Assembly: GCF_001420695.1 (NCBI RefSeq)
Contig: NZ_LJJB01000007.1
Span: 1,313,890 to 1,377,889 of the forward strand
Length of the DNA stretch: 64,000 nucleotides
From: Brevibacillus choshinensis
GTDB taxonomy: Bacteria; Bacillota; Bacilli; Brevibacillales; Brevibacillaceae
Direction: 5' to 3'
Positions 43,618-52,291 of this stretch are shown here, piece by piece. The notes under the pieces are model-generated. The model ran no database searches and was not told where the DNA came from. It saw only the letters and a list, made by a program, of their open reading frames with translations. The position numbers were made by a program, and so were the translations under genes. Position 1 is the first letter of the stretch. Every line of letters begins with the position of its first letter.

Positions 43618-44454
43618 ATGAAAGTGTTTATTTCCTTGGACATGGAAGGGATTTCTGGCATTACGGAGTGGGAGGATACCATTCCGGGTCGTCGGCATTA
43701 CGAGGCAGGACGTCGGCTGCTTACCCAAGACGTAAACGCCGCCATCGAAGGTGCACTGGAAGGAGGAGCTACACAGATTGTCGTCAATGAGTCACACGGC
43801 CCAATGAACAATTTGATCCTTGAGGATTTGCATCCACAGGCGGACGTCATCCGCGGGTTCTTCAAGCCACTGGGCATGATGCAAGGAATTGACAGCACGT
43901 ACGACGCCGCCTTTTTTGTCGGGTATCACGGAATGGCAGGCGTGGGTGATGCAGTGCTCAATCATACGTATTCCAGCTTGGCAATCCACCGTTTAGTGCT
44001 GAATGGCAAAGAAGTGGGAGAGGCAGGATTAAATGCAGCTATTGCTGGAGCATTTGGCGTTCCAGTCGTACTGGTGACAGGCGACTCACAAACTGCGCAG
44101 GAAGTGGAAGAGGAAATACCGGGGGTCTTTACGGTTGCTGTGAAGACGGGCATTACCGGGCTCTCCTCCCAGGTGATTCACCCTGTCCGTGCACGCGAGA
44201 TGATTCGCCAGCAAGCAAAAGAGGCACTGATCAACCTCAGCAAGGTACAGCCGCTTGTCCAGAAGGCAGAAAATACGCTCGAAGTGGAGTTCACCAAATC
44301 CCAGATTGCTACGGCGGTCAGCTGGATGCCCGAAGTCGAGCTCATAGAAGGACGTACGATTCGTTTCCAATCCCCGAATGTGGTCACCATGATGCCTGTA
44401 CTGAAATCGATGCTGATGATTGCAGGCCAAGTGAATCGGATGGTTACAGGCTAA
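43618..44454 (+). CDS. dppA: D-aminopeptidase, M55 (DppA) family
   Basis: A 278-residue zinc peptidase of family M55, to which the Bacillus subtilis D-aminopeptidase DppA belongs. The start MKVFISLDMEGISGI carries the metal-binding Asp-x-Glu, followed by NESHGPMNN, VGYHGMAGVG, GEAGLNAAIAG and a late GLSSQVIHP. It releases N-terminal D-amino acids such as D-Ala from short peptides, and is usually encoded with a dipeptide ABC transporter, as here. The start is ATG 43618 after GAGGAAAC. Its base composition is host-like, unlike the transporter genes just upstream. Confidence 0.93.
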   Translation: MKVFISLDMEGISGITEWEDTIPGRRHYEAGRRLLTQDVNAAIEGALEGGATQIVVNESHGPMNNLILEDLHPQADVIRGFFKPLGMMQGIDSTYDAAFFVGYHGMAGVGDAVLNHTYSSLAIHRLVLNGKEVGEAGLNAAIAGAFGVPVVLVTGDSQTAQEVEEEIPGVFTVAVKTGITGLSSQVIHPVRAREMIRQQAKEALINLSKVQPLVQKAENTLEVEFTKSQIATAVSWMPEVELIEGRTIRFQSPNVVTMMPVLKSMLMIAGQVNRMVTG

Positions 44455-44471
44455 TAGGCAACGAATCATGG

Positions 44472-44527
44472 AAAGGCAGTAGCAGAATCCAGACAAGGCA
44501 AGAAAATCTTGGCCTGCTACTGCCTTA
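44472..44527. terminator. bidirectional terminator after the DppA gene
   Basis: AAGGCAGTAGCAG pairs with CTGCTACTGCCTT across a long loop, between the DppA gene and a minus-strand remnant. Confidence 0.78.
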
Positions 44528-44762
44528 TTTGATTTCAAACAAGCCAGAAGTGCCCAACGCCTTTCCATGCAGCGCTTTTTGGAAGGCAAACCCTCGATAT
44601 ATATCAATCGCTTCAAGGTAAGACAGCTTGGCTTTTTCTTTTTGATTCAACTCGGCGTACAGCTCTCCTTGTTTGTAGTAAACCTCTCATCACGACATGT
44701 TCATCTTTTCCAGTTCTTCTAAACGGGCTAGAGCTCGTGCTTCAGTTGGCGTGGCCAACTAA
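44525..44762 (-). pseudogene. TPR-protein C-terminal remnant
   Basis: On the minus strand the frame reads PTEARALARLEELEKMNM, two stops, then VYYKQGELYAELNQKEKAKL and SYLEAIDIYRGF. The 34-residue helix pattern (YKQGELYAELNQKEKAKLSYLEAIDIY) is a tetratricopeptide repeat. It is the broken end of a TPR regulator or Rap-like protein. Confidence 0.6.
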
Positions 44763-45382
44763 ACTGTGGGATACACAAGGATAGCTTGGTGAAGTTCACT
44801 GCGTTAGGTGTGACTACCCAAGAATCCCCTGACTTTAGGCATGAGAAATGTCAGAAGGATGGTTCACAGTAAATTAAACTGGTACTAGTAAAGCAAACCA
44901 CCCATTTTCATCATTTGATTGTTCCACGTAGCAGCATGGGCGTCTAAAACATTATTTTCAGTGAACAGAAGCATTTTGTTTAGTAGCTTTGGTTGTACAT
45001 GCTCTCCTTACCTGTGGATTTTTAGTTGGAAGCACTAACAAAGGTTTACTTGAAAAGGAGAATAAAATTCTGTATTATATGAAAAATAAATTTATTTATT
45101 CAATCACACTCAAATATTATTTCATGCAATCTGGCAAGCTGTCCAAGTGCCTATGTTAAGGGAGTAAAACGAGATAGAAGAACACAATAAATATTGAGAT
45201 TCGTCATTTAACAACCATCTCAGAATTGGAACAAACAAGATGACTAGTTGGGAGGGTGAAGGTGGACAGAATAGACAATTCCTGTGAATCAGACATTAAC
45301 TGCATTCAAAAATAGCTGCTTTACAGAAACGAATTTGATTAGTCAGCAAGTTCAAATAAAATAATAAAAAGGACATAGGGCA
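44763..45382. other. AT-rich gap before the two-component genes
   Basis: About 620 bases with no open frame that I can support and no clear repeat. It must hold the promoter of the two-component operon, but no convincing -35/-10 pair stands out. Confidence 0.5.
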
Positions 45383-46057
45383 ATGATGAATAAAACTGTT
45401 CTGATAGTTGAAGATGAACAAAAATTACGTGAAGTTATTACCCTATTCCTACATGGAGATGGATTGCAAGTGCTTGAGGCCGAAACCGGTGAACAAGCAA
45501 TAAAGATCTTTTCTGAAAGCGCAGTCGATCTTGTTATTCTGGATATCATGTTGCCGAATATGAGCGGATTCGATGTTTGTGAGCGCATCCGGAAGAATTC
45601 AGATGTACCGATTCTTTTTCTAACAGCGCTCGGAGATGATGATTATTACACACTTGGATACCGTTTAGGTGCAGATGATTATATTGTCAAACCGTTTAAG
45701 GCTTCAATTCTCGCCCTTAAAGTTCGGCGTATTTTTGAAAGGCAGGCCAAAGCTGATCCTGTGAAGATAACAGCAAAAGGTATCGAACTGGACATAGATG
45801 GTTTTCGGTGTCTTATTGATGGGATGACTATCGAATTAACTCAAAAGGAATTTCATTTGCTGCAAATTTTAATGCTTAACGAGGGACGTACCATGACACG
45901 CGATTATCTTCTCAATACGGTCTGGGGTTACGACTTTTATAACGAGAGCCGTGTTGTCGATAATCATATAAAAAATATCCGACGAAAGCTTGGGACTTAT
46001 TCAACATATATCAAAACAGTCATTTCTGTCGGGTACAAATACGAGAAAAACATATGA
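45383..46057 (+). CDS. OmpR/PhoB-family response regulator
   Basis: A 224-residue response regulator. The receiver domain has the acidic pocket (VEDE), the phospho-acceptor Asp54 in VILDIMLPNMSG, Thr in LFLTALGD and Lys in YIVKPFKAS. The C-terminal winged helix is of OmpR type (ELTQKEFHLLQILMLNEGRT and RVVDNHIKNIRRKLG). It overlaps the kinase gene by four bases (ATGA), so the two form a cognate pair. It resembles VanR-type regulators in general layout. Target genes are unknown; the peptide uptake genes upstream are candidates. Confidence 0.92.
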   Translation: MMNKTVLIVEDEQKLREVITLFLHGDGLQVLEAETGEQAIKIFSESAVDLVILDIMLPNMSGFDVCERIRKNSDVPILFLTALGDDDYYTLGYRLGADDYIVKPFKASILALKVRRIFERQAKADPVKITAKGIELDIDGFRCLIDGMTIELTQKEFHLLQILMLNEGRTMTRDYLLNTVWGYDFYNESRVVDNHIKNIRRKLGTYSTYIKTVISVGYKYEKNI

Positions 46058-47760
46058 AAATCAAGAAATCAATAATGCTTCAAATATTCTTTACAATATT
46101 ATCTATATTTTTACTTGTATTCGTTGTGCAATTTATATTTTTTGGAAAATATGTCACTTCCCTATATAGTAATTTTTTATTAAGAGATATCCGTGCAGAA
46201 TTTCAAAGTGCGGTTGAACAATTCTCTAACAGCAAAAATGAGAATGCCAATTCTGTTTTAAGTACCTATGCTGTATCTTATGACGCACCTGTGCTTGCTT
46301 TTACCGAAGATTACAGCGTTATTGGGCAAGGGCTTTTCAACTACCTAAGCATTTTGACGGTTCGAGTACCCGAAGTTGGCATTTCTCGAATTCTTATTAG
46401 CGGTTTAAATGAACTGCGCAATATTAATTTAAATGATTTACTGACGATTGAAGCAGTACGTGTGGGTGAGAGCAATTACTTTGAACCATATTCGATCCGC
46501 TCTACGAACAAAATATATCTATATCGACAAACTGAGAGAACAACGAGCACGAAAACAATAACTGCAACCAGTAACTGGTATACCGAAAATGAAGCAAGTC
46601 TTTTAAACGACCGTGCACGAATCATCTATGATCTAATGAAAGATTGCCTGATTAATAGAAAAGATATCAAAACATATCTTGCTGCGATTACAAAAGAGCC
46701 GTTTACAGATAAGAGAGGAACATCGTACTATATCATTTCCGAAAGCAGAAGTATAAATGGAGTCGTGACTTATTTTGTAACTATCCGGCCTATTGTTGTA
46801 TCCAAAAGTGAAGTGCGATATTTTAGCAATTATTTTTATACAGTTTATTGTATTCTTGGCATCCTTTTAATAGCGGCGGTATTTATTTTGTCCAGGAAGC
46901 TGAGTGCACCTATCGTTCGTCTTTCAAATGTAACCAGTAAGCTTGCTTCCAAGGATTTTTCAGTCAGGGCAAATGTCAACTTAGATAACGAAGTTGGACA
47001 ACTTTCGGAAAGCATAAATGTGATGGCAGACAACCTTCAAGCAGCAATGGAAGAATTGCAGCAATCGGCTGAGATAGCAAAAGTAAACGAAAAACGTATG
47101 AAGCTGTTGCTTGCTGACCTGGCACATGAGTTTAAAACACCGCTTGGGATAATTTCACTTTATAGCGAAGTCATTGAAAACCGAATGTTTGAAAAGGAGC
47201 CTGCATACTATTTTGGAATTATTGAACACGAAATAGAAAATCTGACTCAGATGATTGACGAGACCATTCAGCTGTCAAAGCTGGAGGCAGGATACTGGGA
47301 GTACAAACCCGCAACGTTCTACATCAGTGACCTTATCGAAGGGGCACTTTCAAGGTTCTCTGAAAAGATTATGCGAGAAAACTTTACGTTGAAGGTTGAT
47401 TTACTGGATGCGATGGTTTTTGCTGACGGGCGGCGAATTGAGCAAGTATTAACGAATTTGATTTCAAATGCCTTAAAATATTCCAGTGAGAAAAAAATTA
47501 TTGAGGTGAGCGTTACAAGAGAGAATGAAAATGTGAAGGTCCGCATTTGCAACGATGGATATATTTCCGAGCAAGACATTAACCATATATGGGAGCGTTA
47601 TTACCGGGCATCCGAAAAAACGACGGCACGCTTGCCAAGCGAGGGTATTGGACTTGAGATTGTGAAGCATATTTTGATTATGCATAATAGCAATTTTGAG
47701 GTACGGCAGGAAGATGATATGGTTTGTTTTTATTTTACAATTCCACTCGTTGATGTATGA
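46054..47760 (+). CDS. sensor histidine kinase
   Basis: A 568-residue membrane kinase. Two membrane helices (about 9-31 and 263-283) flank a 230-residue outer sensor domain rich in strands. A HAMP domain follows (RKLSAPIVRLSNVTSKLASK), then the H-box with phospho-His in LADLAHEFKTPLGII, N-box NLISNALKYSS, and a G-box around EGIGLEIVKHI. It phosphorylates the preceding regulator. The sensor domain belongs to no family that I recognise; its position beside D-peptide uptake genes makes a wall fragment a possible signal, which is inference. Confidence 0.9.
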   Translation: MKIKKSIMLQIFFTILSIFLLVFVVQFIFFGKYVTSLYSNFLLRDIRAEFQSAVEQFSNSKNENANSVLSTYAVSYDAPVLAFTEDYSVIGQGLFNYLSILTVRVPEVGISRILISGLNELRNINLNDLLTIEAVRVGESNYFEPYSIRSTNKIYLYRQTERTTSTKTITATSNWYTENEASLLNDRARIIYDLMKDCLINRKDIKTYLAAITKEPFTDKRGTSYYIISESRSINGVVTYFVTIRPIVVSKSEVRYFSNYFYTVYCILGILLIAAVFILSRKLSAPIVRLSNVTSKLASKDFSVRANVNLDNEVGQLSESINVMADNLQAAMEELQQSAEIAKVNEKRMKLLLADLAHEFKTPLGIISLYSEVIENRMFEKEPAYYFGIIEHEIENLTQMIDETIQLSKLEAGYWEYKPATFYISDLIEGALSRFSEKIMRENFTLKVDLLDAMVFADGRRIEQVLTNLISNALKYSSEKKIIEVSVTRENENVKVRICNDGYISEQDINHIWERYYRASEKTTARLPSEGIGLEIVKHILIMHNSNFEVRQEDDMVCFYFTIPLVDV

Positions 47761-48410
47761 ATAACTCATGTGGATGTCATCCGAGAGCGGCTGCGGGCTG
47801 ACAAGAGTACTCTGATCTTGTATCCTACGGAATTTGGAGACACGCACGTTTTGAATAAATGGCTGATAGGTGAGACAAGGCGTTTGATCCGATGTATTAT
47901 ATTATCATCGGTCTGATTTTACTTGGGAACGGTCTATCTTCATCGCCCAGCAACGCCCCTATGTCCGCGTGAGCCCACCAAAAATAAGTCATCTTAAAAA
48001 CTACAGCCCAGGGTTTTAAAGCAACATATATTACTACAAGAGAATCTTTTGAAAGAGGTTCTTTGGACAGTGTTTACGCTATCCAATCTGATTCTGGAAT
48101 AAAATAGAATGTGAGAGCAATAGACGGAAGAGCAATTAAAGAACTTGGTTGGTTTGACATATGGACAGTGGCTTTGTTCCTACTCGTGTTCTTGAGCGGG
48201 GGGAGGAAGGCAAAGGAGTTCCGTCAGACTAACAAACCATTGTAGGAAATGTTGTATTCCTAAAGTGTGTTCTTTTATAAGCATTCGATCACGTAAGATA
48301 TACTCCGAATTCCCAACCAAGCTGTTCATATATGAAAAAATGTTTCTTGTTTCTATGAGTCCATCGATGAAAAATTTCGGTTGTATAATTTCATTTACGT
48401 GATGTATGTA

Positions 48411-48450
48411 AAACCTCTAAGAATTTAATGTTCTTAGAGGTTTCTTTCTT
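48411..48450 (+). terminator. orphan intrinsic terminator
   Basis: AAACCTCTAAGAA and TTCTTAGAGGTTT form a perfect 13-base stem with a 7-base loop, then CTTTCTT. No gene ends nearby on the plus strand; a TATAAT lies about 22 bases upstream. Confidence 0.75.
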
Positions 48451-48727
48451 AATTTTTCCTAATGTAGTTAGTGTAATTAATAACCACACGGCTTGGTATA
48501 TATGTCATGGGGAAGCAGAGAACTATTCCTTTATAGCTAGTCGATTGCTGAATCGAAACGGACATTCGGGCAGAGAAGCCAAAAACGTCAGTCAGCACGA
48601 AGCAGATGATCAGCAACAGGATTGAGCAAATATGGCGGAACCTCCTTTGTTTTATTTGGAAACATTTTGAAACTCAATGCTTTTTGTACAGGGAAAGGGG
48701 AGAACCTTGCACGAGTCCATGACGAAA

Positions 48728-48757
48728 CACCCCTACAAATATCAGTAGGGGCGTTGA
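48728..48757 (-). terminator. possible terminator of the GNAT gene
   Basis: On the minus strand CGCCCCTACTGATATTTGTAGGGGTG forms an 8-base stem just past the stop, with a short T-run (GTTTCG). Confidence 0.5.
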
Positions 48758-48785
48758 TTCCTGTTGCATATCTCGATTGGATAGA

Positions 48786-49325
48786 TTAGTGTTTCAAATG
48801 CAATACTTCTTCAGGGTTTGCGACCATTCGGCCATAGTATTGCTGGGAACGAAAGTTGTGTATCTCTTGACAGGCCTTTGCCATTTTTTCGAGGATGGTT
48901 TCCTGTGGTAAATCAGCATTGGGGCTCCAATAATAAATCTTCATTTCATAGTTCTCGCCATTTTCATCTTCCCAGCTGTATTCAATCCGGTCCGCTTTCA
49001 CAAACCCGTTTTTTAGATAAAAATGGACTCTCTTTACCGTATCTTCATCTTGTCGATCAATGGGTTCTACTTCAAGAATGATGTCTTTTCCTTTTTCTTT
49101 GAGCTTATTGATTATTTTTGTTCCGATGCCTTGTCCCCGTGTAGCAGGATTAATCAAGAGATAATCGATGAAGATAAACGTGGGAAACTCAGCGTACAGC
49201 AATAAATAATCGTCCGTTTCCTCCTTGTGATAAGCGTCCTTTTCATTGATTAAAGCCTGTATTTGCCCTTCATTTTTCATTTCATATTCTGGAAAGTAAT
49301 CATTTAAACGGTCATACCAGTCCAT
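48786..49325 (-). CDS. GNAT family N-acetyltransferase
   Basis: A 179-residue acetyltransferase. The central GNAT region is IFIDYLLINPATRGQGIGTKIINKLKEKG, in which R-G-Q-G-I-G is the acetyl-CoA pyrophosphate loop; next comes VKRVHFYLKNGFV, the usual last helix and strand. The preferred start is ATG 49325, because GGTGGGGGA lies 7 bases before it. It is a single gene divergent from the dehydrogenase. Substrate unknown. Confidence 0.85.
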   Translation of the reverse strand: MDWYDRLNDYFPEYEMKNEGQIQALINEKDAYHKEETDDYLLLYAEFPTFIFIDYLLINPATRGQGIGTKIINKLKEKGKDIILEVEPIDRQDEDTVKRVHFYLKNGFVKADRIEYSWEDENGENYEMKIYYWSPNADLPQETILEKMAKACQEIHNFRSQQYYGRMVANPEEVLHLKH

Positions 49326-49432
49326 GAGCATTCCCCCACCTAATCACTCGTGATGACCTTCATAGGTTTTACAACATTGCCAAAAACCACTCAAGCATAC
49401 TTGATCTTACGTAAAGGAGCGGGAACGACATT

Positions 49433-50431
49433 TTGAATGCTACTTGTGTAAAATATAATGAATTTGGCATCCCTCAGGATGTGTTGCGGGTGGAGTCAGC
49501 GCGAAAAGAACCCCCTGGAAATGGAGAACTCCTAGTTCGAATGATTGTGAATCCCATCAATCCCTCCGATTTGATCCCAATAACGGGAGCGTATGCTCAT
49601 CGGATCGCACTTCCAGATATTCCGGGCTATGAGGGAGTCGGTATCGTGGAAGAAGTGGGACCATCCGTTTCTCGGGAGCTGATCGGTAAACGTGTACTCC
49701 CTTTACGAGGTGAAGGGACTTGGCAGGAGATTGTGAAGGCTCGGGCAGATTTGGTTATTCCCGTTCCCGATCATATAGGCGACTACAAGGCTGCTCAGTT
49801 ATATATTAACCCCGTTACAGCATGGATTACGTGTACAGAAGTCTTGAGACTTCGACCAGACGATATTTTATTAATCAATGCAGGTGGTTCGGCGATTGGT
49901 CGCATTTTTGCGCAGTTGGCTAAGATTGTCGGGTATCGACTGATTGCGATTACAAGAGATGATTGGCATAGTCAACAGTTGCTTGAGTTGGGTGCTTCGT
50001 ATGTCATCCATGGAAGTGAAAAGCAATTGCATGAGACCGTCATGGAGCTTACGTATGGTATGGGTGCGCATGCTGCCATTGATTCCGTAGGGGGCGTAGC
50101 TGGGACAGAATTGGCTTTTTCTGTTCGTCCAGGCGGTCATTTTCTAACAATCGGTCTTTTATCTGGACAACCTGTAGATTGGGCCAAGATTCATAAAGAA
50201 GCCCAAGTGAATGTAAAACTGTTTCATTTGCGGCATTGGAATCAGCAAATATCCGTTCAAGCCTGGCAAGAAACCTTTCGTCATTTGATATCCATGGTGG
50301 TGGACGGAAAATTAAGGCTGATAGAGCCAAAGGCTTGTTACAGCCTGAGGGAGGTCCATGAAGCTGTGCGGGTGGCAGCTTCTTCTGGGGGAAGGGATGG
50401 TAAAGTTTTTCTGGTAAATAGCAATTACTGA
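49433..50431 (+). CDS. MECR-like zinc-independent enoyl/quinone reductase (MDR family)
   Basis: A 332-residue medium-chain dehydrogenase/reductase. The GroES-like domain contains IVNPINPSDLIPITG and PDIPGYEGVGIVEEVG, and the Rossmann domain contains INAGGSAIGRIFAQLAKIVG. The catalytic-zinc cysteines of alcohol dehydrogenases are absent, so it is of the quinone reductase or trans-2-enoyl reductase (MECR) type, using NADPH. It starts at TTG 49433 after AAAGGAGCGGG; no ATG is near. A bidirectional terminator separates it from the convergent GH18 gene. Confidence 0.87.
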   Translation: MNATCVKYNEFGIPQDVLRVESARKEPPGNGELLVRMIVNPINPSDLIPITGAYAHRIALPDIPGYEGVGIVEEVGPSVSRELIGKRVLPLRGEGTWQEIVKARADLVIPVPDHIGDYKAAQLYINPVTAWITCTEVLRLRPDDILLINAGGSAIGRIFAQLAKIVGYRLIAITRDDWHSQQLLELGASYVIHGSEKQLHETVMELTYGMGAHAAIDSVGGVAGTELAFSVRPGGHFLTIGLLSGQPVDWAKIHKEAQVNVKLFHLRHWNQQISVQAWQETFRHLISMVVDGKLRLIEPKACYSLREVHEAVRVAASSGGRDGKVFLVNSNY

Positions 50432-50460
50432 TGTTGAGATTGAGAGCAGAGAATGGCGAA

Positions 50461-50513
50461 AAAGGCAGCGGCAGTCTTGGACTATTTTCTCGTCCGAAAC
50501 GGCCACTGCCTTT
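50461..50513. terminator. bidirectional terminator between the reductase and GH18 genes
   Basis: AAAGGCAG pairs with CTGCCTTT with additional inner pairing (GGC/GCC) between two convergent stops. Confidence 0.75.
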
Positions 50514-50530
50514 CATCTTGTTCAAATGAT

Positions 50531-52132
50531 TTACATTTTTTGTCGTGCCTGCTTGAGTGAGATGGAATTAGCGATCGACGTCCATACATCCGTCGACTCA
50601 GAGCCGACGTACCAGTAAGCCAGGCCCCCAATTTGCCAGTTCAGGCTGGTTTGAGCTTTCAGACCCAAGGAGCGGCTTTCTTCCAGCCAAATCGAGTGCG
50701 AAACACCTTGTTTTTTGAAGGTAGAGTGATATTGCCCGATAGAGCTGTCCCACTTTGTTGTCGCTTTGTACTGGGTAATCAATTGATATGACTCTGGAAT
50801 ACTGATATCGGTGGATTTCAATTGACCACTGGATTGGTACCAGTCGCGAGTATACAGTGGCATGCCTACAATCAGTTTTTGAGCAGGGATGTCGTCGAGA
50901 ACGCCTTTGATCACGTTCTCAAACCATGGGAGTGACGCGACAGAGCCCGCTTTTGTTGCACCTGCCCAGTGCTCTTCATACGCCATCAATACGAGAAAGT
51001 CGGCATACGTCGCCAATTTCGTATAATCGAAAGGTTCACTCCAATCCGTACCGGTATCGGGAGGAACATCGACTGACAAAACGGCGCCCTTGGCGTCCAG
51101 AGCAGCGGCAAGTTCTTTAATAAAAACAGTGAAATTGTCCCGGTCTTCGGGATTGAATCCTTCGAAGTCCACGTTAATTCCGTCCAGCTGGTACTTATCG
51201 ACGAACGAGATCAATTTTTGTATCACGGCTGTCCGTTTTGACTTGTCGGACAATAAGGCGTGTGTCGTAGCAGGATCAAATTGATTCCCGAACAATGGCC
51301 ACACTTCTTTTCCGTTTTTCTGTGCCCATTTAACGAATGCAGCGTCAGAATAATCGCTTAACGACCCGTCTTTTTGCAAAAAGTACCAACGTGGAGAAAG
51401 GGTGTTGACTCCTGACTTTTGTGCTTGGGCAATAAATTCTTGCGTGGTGGACTGATACTGCCAGCCTAGCGAGACCAGTGGTTTTGCCGAAACAGTCTGT
51501 GCATTCAGTTCATCTAGAATGCGTTTTAAAATGACCGCAGTCTCTTCCCGCGAGAGGGCAGCAGCAGGGCGGAAATAGCCTTGATAGCCGACGAGCCAGT
51601 GCTTTTTCATGGCCGCATTAACAGACGATCTAGCCCAACTAGAGATGGCATTCGCATCTTTGACGGACGGATTGGCTGTCGAGGACAGTTTCAATCCCAA
51701 AGCTCGAACGAGGAAGGTAGCTGCTTCTTGACGAGAAATGGTCCGGTTTGGTGAGAAGGTGGTTGGACTAGTCCCGTTTGCCATATTGAGAGAGGCAGCC
51801 GCTTGTACGTACCCGTATGCCCAAGAAGATTTAGGAACATCCGAAAAGGAAGGTACGTTGCTTGCTACCGGTTTGATGCCCAGCGTACGGTCGAGCATAG
51901 ACACAAATTCAGCTCGGGTGACAGGACTTTCCGGATGAAAATATCCGTTCTCATCTCCGGAGACGATGCCAGCGGATTGCAAGGTGCGAATCTGTTCTCG
52001 CGCATAACTGCTGGAAATATCGCGCAGGCTATTCGTTGACGCCGTAGAGGCCGGCACACCGATGCCCAGTGTGAAACAATACGTGAGAAAAACAAGTGAA
52101 ACGAGCAGAATATGTAGGTGTCGTTTATTCAT
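50531..52132 (-). CDS. secreted GH18 glycoside hydrolase with SLH domains
   Basis: A 533-residue exported protein. A signal peptide (HLHILLVSLVFLTYCFTLGI) precedes three SLH repeats (about 30-210: SAGIVSGDENGYFHPESPVT, MANGTSPTTFSPNRTISRQE and LVGYQGYFRPAAALSREE), which bind secondary wall polymer. The rest is a family-18 TIM barrel with the catalytic DxxDxDxE-like motif in LDGINVDFEGF, whose Glu is the acid. Such proteins are spore or wall hydrolases of the YaaH/YdhD type, cutting N-acetylglucosamine linkages. The start is ATG 52132 or 52135; the longer frame to 52177 is unlikely. Confidence 0.9.
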   Translation of the reverse strand: MNKRHLHILLVSLVFLTYCFTLGIGVPASTASTNSLRDISSSYAREQIRTLQSAGIVSGDENGYFHPESPVTRAEFVSMLDRTLGIKPVASNVPSFSDVPKSSWAYGYVQAAASLNMANGTSPTTFSPNRTISRQEAATFLVRALGLKLSSTANPSVKDANAISSWARSSVNAAMKKHWLVGYQGYFRPAAALSREETAVILKRILDELNAQTVSAKPLVSLGWQYQSTTQEFIAQAQKSGVNTLSPRWYFLQKDGSLSDYSDAAFVKWAQKNGKEVWPLFGNQFDPATTHALLSDKSKRTAVIQKLISFVDKYQLDGINVDFEGFNPEDRDNFTVFIKELAAALDAKGAVLSVDVPPDTGTDWSEPFDYTKLATYADFLVLMAYEEHWAGATKAGSVASLPWFENVIKGVLDDIPAQKLIVGMPLYTRDWYQSSGQLKSTDISIPESYQLITQYKATTKWDSSIGQYHSTFKKQGVSHSIWLEESRSLGLKAQTSLNWQIGGLAYWYVGSESTDVWTSIANSISLKQARQKM

Positions 52133-52291
52133 CATACATCCAGTATAAGGAGAGAGCCCCAATGTTTCATTGATCATTTATTGGCAGTGATTCGAGTGTT
52201 GACAACTGGGGCGAACTCTTTTGGAGACTCCGGGATATGTTATGATAGTACACGGAACGAAAGAAGAGAGAAGAAACGAGGCGGGAGAGTT

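Larger units (their letters stand above)
47761..48785. other. non-coding stretch with an orphan terminator
   Basis: About 1 kb without an intact gene. Short frames such as MYYIIIGLILLGNG near 47891 and ATYITTRESFERGSLDSVYA near 48025 may be debris but are too short to assign. A perfect hairpin with T-run lies at 48411-48450. Confidence 0.6.

Noticed and set aside
44086-44616. Minus-strand frame of 176 codons opposite the DppA gene
   Set aside because: It is antisense to a strongly supported M55 gene; only its upstream part touches the separate TPR remnant, which is in another frame.
48428-48625. Plus-strand open frame of 65 codons after the orphan terminator
   Set aside because: It begins inside the hairpin, has no ribosome site and no recognisable features.
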